DNA of 52,719 nucleotides from Ignavibacteria bacterium (GCA_016873805.1 VGVZ01000024.1:1-52719); one strand, 5' to 3'. Shown: positions 1 to 7,775, numbered from the stretch's first letter. The notes: a model not told the origin generated them from the letters alone. Translations and numbers: made by a program.

Positions 1-24
1 CTCGGTTAACTTTCGGATACGCAT
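1..24 (-). CDS. 5' end of a gene running off the left edge
   Basis: Only eight codons are visible, read leftward from an ATG at 24 (M-R-I-R-K-L-T-E). The support is an AAGGAG ribosome binding site about 8 nt upstream (revcomp of the stretch near 31-38) in otherwise non-coding DNA. The product cannot be identified. The upstream region carries the inverted repeat at 60-77, so this unseen gene may be under local control. Confidence 0.45.
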
Positions 25-59
25 TGTGGGTCTCCTTTCTGAAAGTTTGCTGGATTGCA

Positions 60-77
60 CTGACCAAGATAGGTCAG
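60..77. promoter_or_regulatory. 6-6-6 inverted repeat, possible operator
   Basis: CTGACC (60-65), six-base spacer AAGATA, GGTCAG (72-77): a perfect 6-bp dyad about 36 nt upstream of the leftward ATG at 24. Position and spacing fit an operator for a dimeric regulator or a small hairpin in the leader. No regulator gene is next to it in the window. Confidence 0.35.
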
Positions 78-148
78 ACCAAGCACAACTGAAAGTGAGA
101 CCCTTTTGTTTTCAATTTACCGCAGAGGGATAGATGCTGGATACCTTC

Positions 149-222
149 TCCGCGATTCCTCTGCGCCCTCTGCGTCCCCGCCTGCCTCTGAAGGACTACT
201 AGAGGCGGGCAGGTCTGCGATT
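149..222. repeat. GC-rich repeat upstream of the GxxExxY gene, carrying a palindromic insert
   Basis: The stretch reads ctccgcgattcctctgcg-ccctctgcgtc and resumes after the palindrome at 177-213 as tctgcgatta. It is a run of CTCTGCG units. The strand-reversed version (GCGGAGACGCGGAGGACG) lies just after the gene at 681-715, so the gene is bracketed by inverted copies. Repeats of this CGCAGAG/CTCTGCG type are often seen next to GxxExxY genes (family knowledge); the function is unknown. Confidence 0.55.
177..213. repeat. 37-nt palindromic mini-element, copy 1
   Basis: Arms of 13 nt (CCCGCCTGCCTCT at 177-189, AGAGGCGGGCAGG at 201-213) around an 11-nt loop. Read on the minus strand its arms are CCTGCCCGCCTCT and AGAGGCAGGCGGG, identical to those of the copy at 6583-6619 except for the innermost pair, which is swapped in a compensatory way (T-A for A-T); the loops are unrelated. 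It interrupts a CTCTGCG repeat (ctctgcgtc | tctgcga). Confidence 0.6.
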
Positions 223-275
223 AGCTTCTTCTCACGGGGAAACAAGAAAAACACCTTCAACATTCCGGGGGGAAT

Positions 276-668
276 ATGCATGAGAATCAAATCTCTGAAC
301 AGGTGATTGGCTGCGCAATTGAGGTACATAGAACACTTGGGCCTGGACTCTTGGAGAGTGTCTATGAGGAATGCCTTGCCGCAGAAATGAAGGCAAATGG
401 AGTGCAATTCGAGCGACAGAAAGCAGTTCCTGTGGTCTACAGAGAGATAAAGCTCGATTGTAGCTACCGAGTGGACTTTCTAGTCGGAGGTAAAGTCGTG
501 GTAGATCTAAAGGCTCTCGAGGTCATTCCTCCGGTCATGTACGCGCAGGTGTTAACCTATACCCGATTGCTGGACAAGCGACTTGGTTTGCTGATCAACT
601 TCCATGTCGAACAATTGACGAAGGGCGTTCGTCGCGTCGTCAACAATCTTGATATGTGGATCACCTAA
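276..668 (+). CDS. GxxExxY family protein
   Basis: A 130-residue protein of the GxxExxY family, which has a PD-(D/E)xK nuclease-like fold and no settled function. The family-naming motif is at residues 24-30 (G-LL-E-SV-Y). Nuclease-like residues are D67 and D77-x-K79 (here D-L-K where E-x-K is common). The length matches the family. The ATG at 276 is preceded by a GGGGGG purine run. No operon partner is present; instead the gene sits alone between inverted GC-rich repeats (149-222 and 681-769), the usual setting of this family and suggestive of a mobile or repeat-linked cassette. Identification is firm; the biochemical role is not known. Confidence 0.85.
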   Translation: MHENQISEQVIGCAIEVHRTLGPGLLESVYEECLAAEMKANGVQFERQKAVPVVYREIKLDCSYRVDFLVGGKVVVDLKALEVIPPVMYAQVLTYTRLLDKRLGLLINFHVEQLTKGVRRVVNNLDMWIT

Positions 669-680
669 AGAAAAGCAACA

Positions 681-769
681 TCGCGGAGACGCGGAGGACG
701 CGGAGTTGCGCAGAGTGAGAGACTTGGCTCTTTTCTCCGCGTATTTCTGCGACCTCCGCGACTCTGCGA
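681..769. repeat. Large imperfect palindrome downstream of GxxExxY gene
   Basis: Left arm 681-715 (tcgcggagacgcggaggacg, then cggagttgcgcagag) and right arm 734-769 (ctccgcgtatttctgcgacc, then tccgcgactctgcga) are imperfect reverse complements, able to form a long hairpin. They are the inverted counterpart of the CTCTGCG run at 149-222. It may double as a transcription barrier, but there is no clear U-tract. Confidence 0.6.
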
Positions 770-782
770 TAGGCTTTCAAAC

Positions 783-1367
783 ATGAAAAAGAACTCCACC
801 AAACCTCTCTACATCTCTACACGCAAAACCTGGCGCGAGTGGCTAAGGAAGAACCACAACCGCAAAGCCGAAATCTGGCTCGTCTACTACAAGAAACACA
901 CCGGCAAGCCGCGCATACCATACGATGATGCCGTCGAAGAGGCCATCTGTTTTGGTTGGATTGACGGAATGATCAAGCGAGTGGACGACGAGACCTTCAT
1001 TCAACGATTTACTCCACGAAGCTCCACCAGCAAATGGTCGAGACACAACATCCGTCGCGCCGAAAAGATGATCGCCGCCCGAAAAATGACCCGCACCGGA
1101 ATGGCGGCCTATCAATTGCTCCTGGATGATCCGAAATCCCGGATGGCTGATCAGAATCCTGCATTCGAAAATGCCGTGCATCCCGATTTTACAAAGGCAA
1201 TGAAGGATCATAACCGCGCCCGAACGAATTTCGCGGAATTCCCTCCCTCCTATCAACGATTGTGCTATGGCTGGATCAACGCCGCAAAACGCGATAAGAC
1301 CCGCCAAAAAAGAATCGCGCAAATCGTGCGACTTGCTGCGCGGGGTGAAAAGATAGGGATGGTTTGA
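783..1367 (+). CDS. YdeI/OmpD-associated family protein
   Basis: A 194-residue soluble protein of the YdeI / OmpD-associated (OmdA, bacteriocin-protection) family. Visible family marks are W-x-x-WL near the N terminus, the EAICFGWIDG block at about residues 52-61, the RFTPR-S-x-WS segment at about 75-85, and a C-terminal helix FPPSYQRLCYGWINAAKR followed by a basic tail. The molecular activity of the family is unsettled; E. coli YdeI is linked to envelope stress and peptide resistance. It starts 14 nt after the GC-rich palindrome and stands alone; the ATG is the only reasonable start. Confidence 0.8.
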   Translation: MKKNSTKPLYISTRKTWREWLRKNHNRKAEIWLVYYKKHTGKPRIPYDDAVEEAICFGWIDGMIKRVDDETFIQRFTPRSSTSKWSRHNIRRAEKMIAARKMTRTGMAAYQLLLDDPKSRMADQNPAFENAVHPDFTKAMKDHNRARTNFAEFPPSYQRLCYGWINAAKRDKTRQKRIAQIVRLAARGEKIGMV

Positions 1368-1440
1368 TTCTCTCTCACAACATCCTTATTATCGACGACG
1401 TCCCATCCCGACCGATCATACCAAGACGAGAGGAACCGAT

Positions 1441-3105
1441 ATGGAGCAGCCGACACCGATGTCCCCGGGCGAGGAGATTCTTTCGCTCCTTCGCAGGTTA
1501 GAAGCGCGTGTTCAGCGAATCGAGGACTACCTCGGAATCAAACCGCTGAAGGAAGAGACTCCTCAGCCGGCTCAAGAACTTCCTGCCGTCCCTGTCACTT
1601 CGGAAGAAGAGGACGAAATGGAATTCGAGCTCGGTCAGGCGTGGTTTGCCAAGGTCGGGATCATTGTCCTCGCGATCGGCATCGCGTTCCTCCTCACGTT
1701 TCCGTACGAAGCGCTCCCACCTTCAGCCCCGGCGATTTTCGGATACTTCATCACAGGAGGAATCTTTCTCCTTGCGCATCTCTGGAGGAATTCCTTCACG
1801 CTCCTCTCCCGCTACCTTGTTGGGGGCGGGATGGCGCTCTTGTATTTCACGACGCTTCGACTCTACTTTTTTGGCTCCTCACCGACACTTTCGACCGAAA
1901 CATTCGGCGGAGCGATTGTGCTGATCCTTGCCGTCGCGGTTAACGTTGCCATCGCTCTCAGCCGGAAATCGGTCTACCTGCTCGGTATCGCGATCACAAC
2001 CGGCGGCGCGACGGCCCTGGTGATTGACAGCGGAATCTTCTTCTATCTCTTCCTTGGCCTCCTCGCTCTCATGACGTCATATTTCAGCGTGCGGTATCAC
2101 CGCCGCGGATTGATTCTCTACACATCAGCTCTGTTCTACATCGCAATCCTGACCTGGCTCCTCAACAATCCGTTCCTGGGGAGGCCCCTGGAGATCGTTC
2201 CTGTTTCCCTCATCCACGTGCTGATGATTCTCGTGTATGCCGCCGCGTTCGCCATCGGCGAGATGTTCCGGAGCGAATATCACATTGAGAGTTTCTCGGA
2301 CGTTGTCATCACGCTCGTCAACGCGATCGGATCGTACGGACTGCTCCTCATGATCACATTTGCAGCGATGGATGAGGGGATGGTCACTGCGAATCTCCTC
2401 TCCGCCGCGGTGTACCTGGGTCTGGCGATTGCATTCTGGAACCACGAGAAGAGCCGGTACGCGACCTTTCTCTATGCCATGCTCGGCTATTTGGCTCTGA
2501 GTGTCGCCATCGTCCTTCAATTCGATGTGCCCGACCTGTTTATCTGGCTTTCCATCCAAAGTGTCGTCGTCGTCGCCACGGCCATCATGTTCCAATCCCG
2601 ATTCATCGTCGTGGCGAACTTCTTCGCGTATCTGATCATTTTCGTCTCGTACCTCTTCATCGTTGAAACGGTCAATCCGATCAGTCTGAGCTTCGGATTC
2701 GTTGCGCTCATCACTGCCCGGTTGTTGAACTGGAAACAACATCGTCTCGAACTGAAGACGGAGATGATGCGAAACGCATATCTCGCGTCGGCCTTCGTCG
2801 TCTTTCCCTTCGCGCTCTATCATATCCTCCCAACAGAATACGTCAGCATTGGCTGGATCGGGATAGCTCTTTTCTACTATCTGGTCGGTTTCCTCATGGG
2901 GCTTCAGAAGTATCGCTGGATAGGACACTTCACGCTCCTCATCACGGTACTCTATCTTCTCATCATCGGAATTATTCAGCTCGATCCGGCGTACCGCATC
3001 GTCTCATTCCTGATTCTCGGAGTTGTTCTGATCGCAACATCGTTGGTCTTCACACGCATGCGGCGGCGAAAGCAATCGCCGGAGACGGAGCAAGGAGGAG
3101 GATAG
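1441..3105 (+). CDS. DUF2339-like polytopic membrane protein
   Basis: A 554-residue integral membrane protein. Residues 1-65 are hydrophilic: a short coiled coil (EEILSLLRRLEARVQRIEDYL) followed by an acidic Pro/Glu-rich linker. From about residue 70 to 540 it is almost entirely hydrophobic with roughly 14-16 predicted membrane helices and a short Arg/Lys-rich cytoplasmic tail. A coiled-coil N terminus plus a many-helix body is typical of DUF2339 proteins, for which no function is established. An AGAGG motif lies 8-12 nt before the ATG. The gene is monocistronic; its 3' side runs into the repeat region. Confidence 0.75.
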   Translation: MEQPTPMSPGEEILSLLRRLEARVQRIEDYLGIKPLKEETPQPAQELPAVPVTSEEEDEMEFELGQAWFAKVGIIVLAIGIAFLLTFPYEALPPSAPAIFGYFITGGIFLLAHLWRNSFTLLSRYLVGGGMALLYFTTLRLYFFGSSPTLSTETFGGAIVLILAVAVNVAIALSRKSVYLLGIAITTGGATALVIDSGIFFYLFLGLLALMTSYFSVRYHRRGLILYTSALFYIAILTWLLNNPFLGRPLEIVPVSLIHVLMILVYAAAFAIGEMFRSEYHIESFSDVVITLVNAIGSYGLLLMITFAAMDEGMVTANLLSAAVYLGLAIAFWNHEKSRYATFLYAMLGYLALSVAIVLQFDVPDLFIWLSIQSVVVVATAIMFQSRFIVVANFFAYLIIFVSYLFIVETVNPISLSFGFVALITARLLNWKQHRLELKTEMMRNAYLASAFVVFPFALYHILPTEYVSIGWIGIALFYYLVGFLMGLQKYRWIGHFTLLITVLYLLIIGIIQLDPAYRIVSFLILGVVLIATSLVFTRMRRRKQSPETEQGGG

Positions 3106-3199
3106 GATTTCTAAGCTTCGGGCAGTCGAGGAATCTTCCCGAGAATTCACGACTCATCGCCAGGTCGAATTCCCTCCATCCCCCATTCGTGAACAGGGG

Positions 3200-4080
3200 A
3201 ATCCTCGGACTTCCATCATCGCCACCCCGATGGACTCATCCGTCGATTCCTTACGATGAGATTCAGGGGAGATCAGAGTCCCCGCAACCAATCAGTTCTG
3301 CTCCACCTGGGATTCGGCAAGAGGTGGTACCGCCAAACTCCATTAGCCACAATCCAACAGAGCCCCTCCTCTTTTGTGTTGACACTGCGAATTGTCTTGA
3401 AGCGCGAATACCGGCAGGATCAGCTTCCACAGAAGGAACTGAATCCCCCTTGATGAGGCTGACCAAAAGGTCATTCTGAGTCCCACTGCTTCCCAAGTGG
3501 GACGAAGAATCTGATTCAAAAAAGCAGATTCTTCACTGCGCTTCGCTCCGTTCAGAATGACATTCGCTCCTTTTTGGACAACCTCAATCCTCGGACTTCC
3601 ATCATCGCCACCCCGATGGACTCATCCGTCGATTCCTTACGATGAGATTCAGGGGAGATCAGAGGCCCCGCAACCAATCAGTTCACCTGGGATTCGGCAA
3701 GAGGTGGTACCGCCAAACTCCATTAGCCACAATCCAACAGAGCCCCTCCTCTTTTCTGTTGACACTGCGAATTGTCTTGAAGCGCGAAGACTGTCAGGAT
3801 CAGCTTCCACAGAAGGGACCGAATCCCCTTTGATGAGGCTGACCAAAAAGTCATTCTGAGTCCCACTGCTTCCCAAGTGGGACGAAGAATCTGATTCAAA
3901 AAAGCAGATTCTTCACTCGCTTCCCTGCCTGCCCACCTTCGGCGGGTGAACCGGCAGGCAGGGCTCCGTTCATAATGACATTCGCTCCTTTTTGGACAAC
4001 CTCAATCCTCGGACTTCCATCGCCGCCACCCCGATGGACTCATCCGTCGATTTCTTACGATGAGATTCGGGGGAATTCAG
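3200..4080. repeat. Tandem direct repeat, two full copies plus a partial third
   Basis: Copy 1 spans 3200-3585 (386 bp), copy 2 3586-4003 (418 bp), and copy 3 is a 5' fragment from 4004 to about 4080. Each begins AATCCTCGGACTTCC and ends with an imperfect palindrome that starts TCATTCTGAGTCCC, contains the pair GAAGAATCTG / CAGATTCTTC around an A-rich loop, and closes with TCAGAATGAC (TCATAATGAC in copy 2). The copies differ by a few substitutions, a 5-nt gap and the 39-nt insert at 3924-3962. The palindromic end resembles common interspersed repeats of Bacteroidota genomes. Confidence 0.85.
3924..3962. repeat. 39-nt palindromic mini-element, copy 2 (empty site known)
   Basis: A perfect 10-bp stem (CCTGCCTGCC / GGCAGGCAGG) encloses a 19-nt loop that itself has a CACC/GGTG pair. 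It is present in copy 2 of the tandem repeat and absent from copy 1, where CGCTTC is followed directly by GCTCCG (junction 3544/3545). The insertion is clean, with no obvious target duplication. Confidence 0.7.
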
Positions 4081-4256
4081 ATCTTCCGTGCGTGTTCCAT
4101 TCCGAGCGGCCTGACGCTCAACATTCAACTTGATTCTTAGAACCCAGATTGCAATCTTGAATTTGCCTATCACATGGCCTTTCGATTCCCGGCCCTGTCC
4201 ATTCCGATGACACATCCGGGAGTTTTTTGCCACCACCGCAATGCACCAGGTGACCT

Positions 4257-5159
4257 ATGACAATGATCAAAGACAAAACCGTGCTCGTGACTGGAGGGGC
4301 CCAGGGAATTGGCCGACTTGTCGGCGAGTACCTTCTCCAGGCCGGAGCAAAGAAGCTCATCATTTGGGATATCGACAAGCGGGGCTGCCATGAAGCTTCG
4401 CGCGAGTTGAGGAACGCGGGTCATAGAGTGCAGTTCTATGTTGCCGATACTTCGAAGCTGGCCGACGTCGAACGCACAGCGGGTTCGATCCTCAAGAATG
4501 TCGGCGAGATTGATATCCTTGTTCTCGCGGCGGGGATCGTTGTGGGAAAGAACTTCGTGGAGCATTCCCACGCCGACATCGATCGTTCCATCAACACCAA
4601 TCTGCTTGGAGTGATGCACGTGACTCGAGCATTTCTCCCGCATATGATTGAACGGGGATCCGGACATATCGTGACGATCGCCTCCGCGGCCGGCCTTCTT
4701 CCGAACCGGCGGATGACTGCCTATGTCGCCTCGAAATGGGGATTAGTGGGATGGTCGGAATCACTTCGGCTCGAATTGGAAAAACTCGGGAGGAAACTCC
4801 ATGTCACAACCGTGACCCCCAGCTACATTTCAACAGGAATGTTCGAGGGTGTAAGAGCCCCGCTGCTCACACCCATCCTCAAACCGGAAAAGATTGCGCG
4901 GAAGATTGTCAGCGCGATCAATTCGAACAAAATCCTCGTCCGTGCGCCGTTCATGGTGCACTTCATCCCGCTGCTCCGAGGAATACTCCCCTCGCGACTA
5001 TTCGACTTTGTGGCAGGGAAGATCTTCGGCGTCTACGATTCGATGACAACATTCACCGGACGGCGGCGACCTCCTCAGCACCAGCAGAGGAGGAGGCCTC
5101 GTCGTTTCTATCGACCCCGGCAGAAGTCTCAGCAAGCCACCCCTCCGCCATCACAATAG
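4257..5159 (+). CDS. Short-chain dehydrogenase/reductase
   Basis: A 300-residue classical SDR. The NAD(P)-binding TGGAQGIG is at residues 12-19, the LVLAAGI strand near 85-91, and the catalytic Y156-x-x-x-K160 follows a conserved Ser region (IASAAGLL). The Rossmann body and an IPLL/LP-rich C-terminal segment resemble SDRs of the retinol / 17-beta-hydroxysteroid type that reduce lipid-like aldehydes or ketones. It is 14 nt upstream of an aldehyde dehydrogenase, so the pair may interconvert an alcohol, aldehyde and acid. Odd point: the last ~35 residues are Arg/Pro/Gln-rich and unlike the family; an alternative frame over the same DNA encodes an equally long tail, so a late frameshift is possible. 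Confidence 0.85.
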   Translation: MTMIKDKTVLVTGGAQGIGRLVGEYLLQAGAKKLIIWDIDKRGCHEASRELRNAGHRVQFYVADTSKLADVERTAGSILKNVGEIDILVLAAGIVVGKNFVEHSHADIDRSINTNLLGVMHVTRAFLPHMIERGSGHIVTIASAAGLLPNRRMTAYVASKWGLVGWSESLRLELEKLGRKLHVTTVTPSYISTGMFEGVRAPLLTPILKPEKIARKIVSAINSNKILVRAPFMVHFIPLLRGILPSRLFDFVAGKIFGVYDSMTTFTGRRRPPQHQQRRRPRRFYRPRQKSQQATPPPSQ

Positions 5160-5173
5160 CACAGTGAGGCCCT

Positions 5174-6544
5174 ATGCCTTCCATCGGCGATCTCGTTCAT
5201 GCACAGCAAACGTTCTTCCGCACTGGCACCACACGAATACCCGCCTATCGAATCGAGGCACTGAAGCGGCTTCATCGAAATCTGGCCGCCCGTGAAGAGG
5301 AAGCTTTCGACGCACTGTGGAGCGATCTTCGCAAGCCGAGGTTCGAGGCGTACGGATCGGAAATCGGCTTCGTCCTCAATGAACTCCGGACCGCCATCGC
5401 CCGCACCACCGCGTGGGCGAGACCGCATCGCAGCCTTGCACCGTTAGTGCTGTTCCCCGCCTCAAGCAAGGTGATCCCGGAGCCGTTCGGCGTCGTCCTG
5501 ATCATCTCCCCTTGGAATTATCCCCTGATGCTCGCGCTGTCGCCGCTCATCGGAGCAGTGGCCGCGGGAAATTGTGCCGTGGTCAAACCGTCGGAATCCG
5601 CTCCCCACACGTCGGCATTCGTTCTGCGACTGGTCAGGGATTCATTCCCCGAAGAGCATGTCGCCGTCATCGAGGGGGGACCGACGATCAGCAAACGCCT
5701 GCTGCGCGAGAAGTTCAATTTCATTCTCTACACCGGAGGGAGTCGTGTCGCTCACGAAGTGATGAAGGCGGCATCAGTCCATCTTACGCCGGTGGCTCTG
5801 GAGCTTGGAGGAAAGAGCCCGGCGATCGTCGATGGAGACGTGGACATTGGACAGGCAGCAAAACGAATCGTCTGGGGAAAGTTCTTCAACGCCGGCCAGA
5901 CCTGTGTGGCGCCGGACTACGTGGTCGTCCATGTGAGCGCGAAGGAGCGTCTCCTCGCGGCGATGAAACAATGCGTCGGTGAATTCTATGGGCAGGACCC
6001 CTCCAAGAGCACCGACTATGGTCGCATTATCGACTTGAGACACTTCAACCGGCTTATCTCTCTCATGAAGCGGGGCCGCGTCGTCGTTGGCGGAGGGTAT
6101 TCGAAGAAGGACCTCTTCATCGAGCCGACGATCATTGATGGCGTATCCTGGGACGATCCGATCATGAAGGAGGAGATCTTTGGTCCATTGCTACCGATCC
6201 TCGAGTACGACGACTTCAACGACGTACTGAAGGTGATCCGCAATCGGCCCAGGCCCCTCTCGCTGTACATCTTCAGCAACAACAGGAATCGTCAACGACA
6301 GGCAGTCGATTCCATTCAGTTTGGTGGAGGATGCATCAACGAGACGCTTTCTCATTTTGCCAATCCCAGACTCCCGTTTGGCGGAATCGGTGAAAGCGGC
6401 ATAGGCCGCTACCATGGCAAACATACCTTCGATCTTTTTTCCCACCAGAAGAGCGTACTCCGCAAGCCGACATGGCTGGACATCCCGATCCGGTATCCTC
6501 CCTATCGCGGGAAACTCGGACTCGTAAAAAAGATCCTGCGGTGA
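5174..6544 (+). CDS. Aldehyde dehydrogenase, class 3 type
   Basis: A 456-residue NAD(P)-dependent aldehyde dehydrogenase of the short class-3/fatty aldehyde type. The proton acceptor Glu210 lies in LELGGKSP and the nucleophile Cys244 in FNAGQTCVAPDY; both positions and the total length match class 3 enzymes rather than the ~500-residue class 1/2. PWNYPLML (around 113-120) and EEIFGPLLPI are further family blocks. The C terminus is basic rather than a membrane anchor. It follows the SDR by 14 nt with a GTGAGG ribosome site, so they are probably co-transcribed. Likely substrates are medium/long-chain or aromatic aldehydes (inference). Confidence 0.92.
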   Translation: MPSIGDLVHAQQTFFRTGTTRIPAYRIEALKRLHRNLAAREEEAFDALWSDLRKPRFEAYGSEIGFVLNELRTAIARTTAWARPHRSLAPLVLFPASSKVIPEPFGVVLIISPWNYPLMLALSPLIGAVAAGNCAVVKPSESAPHTSAFVLRLVRDSFPEEHVAVIEGGPTISKRLLREKFNFILYTGGSRVAHEVMKAASVHLTPVALELGGKSPAIVDGDVDIGQAAKRIVWGKFFNAGQTCVAPDYVVVHVSAKERLLAAMKQCVGEFYGQDPSKSTDYGRIIDLRHFNRLISLMKRGRVVVGGGYSKKDLFIEPTIIDGVSWDDPIMKEEIFGPLLPILEYDDFNDVLKVIRNRPRPLSLYIFSNNRNRQRQAVDSIQFGGGCINETLSHFANPRLPFGGIGESGIGRYHGKHTFDLFSHQKSVLRKPTWLDIPIRYPPYRGKLGLVKKILR

Positions 6545-6555
6545 TGTCGCCTGGG

Positions 6556-6960
6556 GGTGAACCTTCGGCATCGGTTGAAACCCCTGCCCGCCTCACCGGC
6601 CACCATTGAGGCAGGCGGGGACGCCTAGACTTCCTCGACCAAACCCGAAGGGTTTATGATCCATAGAGAACGCGAGCCGTCGCCTGCCTGCTGCAGGCAG
6701 GGATTCATCCGATGGCGGAGGACGCGAGCCGTCCCCGCCAGACGGCGCAGCGGGCTGGGGATTCATCTGATGGCGATGAAGCCGCATGATGACGGGGAAA
6801 TGCCGCGAAGATGCGGGTGAACCTTCGGCATCGGTTGAAACCGACGCCTAGATTTCCTCGACCAAACCCGAAGGGTTTATGATCCATAGAGAACGCGAGC
6901 CGTCGCCTGCCTGCTGGAGGCAGGGATTTATCCGATGGCTCCGGAGGGGAAATCTGAGCC
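6556..6960. repeat. REP-like palindrome cluster, left of the transposase
   Basis: Two copies of a composite unit start near 6556 and 6814: GTGAACCTTCGGCATCGG, the hairpin TCGGTTGAAACC(GA), the hairpin AAACCCGAAGGGTTT, a GAGCCGTC segment, then a variable GC hairpin (for example CCTGCCTGC-T-GCAGGCAGG at 6683-6701) and GGATTCATCCGATGG. In the first copy the right arm of the leading hairpin is split by the insert at 6583-6619. Copies to the right (7417-7760) share the same parts in the same order. Confidence 0.8.
6583..6619. repeat. 37-nt palindromic mini-element, copy 3 (empty site known)
   Basis: CCTGCCCGCCTCA, 11-nt loop, TGAGGCAGGCGGG. It splits GAAACC|GACGCCTAG, which is contiguous in the sister repeats at 6842/6843 and 7602/7603. 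Arms match copy 1 (inverted) with a compensatory change in the innermost pair and an unrelated loop. Confidence 0.75.
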
Positions 6961-6995
6961 ACCAATTATGAGAGTGAATCCATGAAAGGGGAGTT

Positions 6996-7430
6996 ATGGG
7001 AACGCGAAGTCGTACTTACAGCGCCATTTACTATCATTTCATCTGGGCAACGAAACATCGGCGTCAAATCCTAGAGCCCGACATTGAAGAATTTGTACGA
7101 ATTGCGATCACGAACAAGGGCGAGGAGCTGGGTATTGAAATCATCGAGCTGAATGGGACTCTCGATCACGTTCATGTTCTTGTGAAATCAAGCCCCCTCC
7201 TCTCCCCATCGGAGATCGCAAAGTTCCTAAAGGGATCGACTTCATATTACGTTAACCACGTGAATCTCAGGGATGACCCGACGAGACGTTTGTATTGGCA
7301 GGACGGATATGGAGTCATCACAGTGAGTTCAACAGGGGTTGCGAAAGTCCGATCGTACATTGGGAATCAGAAGAAGCATCACGCGGATCGCAGCGTTGTT
7401 GGAGAATGGGAAATCCTTGGCATCGACTGA
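6996..7430 (+). CDS. IS200-like Y1 transposase (REP-associated type)
   Basis: A 144-residue HUH-family single-strand transposase (Y1_Tnp). N-terminal HFIWATKHRR, the metal-binding HUH signature in LDHVHVLVK (about residues 47-55) and the catalytic Tyr in VRSYIGNQKKHH near the C terminus are all present, so it looks intact and active. The family nicks and joins single-stranded hairpin ends. It lies in the middle of REP-like palindromes, and its stop codon TGA is the loop of one of them (7424-7435). That arrangement is typical of REP-associated tyrosine transposases (RAYT), although classical IS200/IS605 TnpA remains possible. No tnpB or IscB partner is present. Confidence 0.85.
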   Translation: MGTRSRTYSAIYYHFIWATKHRRQILEPDIEEFVRIAITNKGEELGIEIIELNGTLDHVHVLVKSSPLLSPSEIAKFLKGSTSYYVNHVNLRDDPTRRLYWQDGYGVITVSSTGVAKVRSYIGNQKKHHADRSVVGEWEILGID

Positions 7431-7775
7431 AGTCGACGCCTAGTTCTCCCGGCCAAACCCGAAGGGTTTGTGATTCACCGAGGACGCGAGCCGTCCCCGC
7501 CAGACTGCGTAGCGGGCTGGAGATTCATCTGATGCGATGAAGCGGCATGATGACGGGGAAATGCCGCGGAGATGCGAGTGAACCTTCGGCGTCGGTTGAA
7601 ACCGACGCCTAGATTTCCTCGACCAAACCCGAAGGGTTTGCGATTCGCCGAGGACCTGAGCCGTCGCCTGCCTGCTGCAGGCAGGGATTTATCCGATGGC
7701 TCCGGAGGGGATTCATCCGATGGCGGAGGACGCGAGCCGTCCCCGCCAAGCGGGACCAGTGGGGCTTGTCGAGAA
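7417..7775. repeat. REP-like palindrome cluster, right of the transposase
   Basis: Two further copies of the composite unit start near 7417 and 7571. The first has hairpin TCGACTGAAGTCGA in place of TCGGTTGAAACCGA: both arms changed together, so the pairing is conserved (covariation). The second has the full GGCGTCGGTT-GA-AACCGACGCC stem. The AAACCCGAAGGGTTT hairpin recurs at about 7458 and 7625, and GC hairpins of different sequence (CCCCGCC...GGCGG types, and CCTGCCTGC-T-GCAGGCAGG at 7667-7685) occupy the same slot. Confidence 0.8.

Larger units (their letters stand above)
3106..4256. other. Long non-coding gap made of duplicated sequence
   Basis: No credible gene in 1.15 kb. Open frames here restart identically in both repeat copies and show no protein-like composition. 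Most of it is the tandem duplication at 3200-4080; the last ~170 bases (4081-4256) are unique and should hold the promoter for the SDR gene, but no clear -35/-10 pair stands out. Confidence 0.6.

Noticed and set aside
2125..2928. Long leftward open frame (267 codons)
   Set aside because: Lies wholly opposite the DUF2339 gene and is rich in Asp/Glu/Arg/His, the mirror of a hydrophobic membrane protein; no ribosome site.
6556..7775. CRISPR-like repeats
   Set aside because: Units are long composite palindromes spaced irregularly, with no uniform spacers and no cas gene; they fit REP/RAYT.
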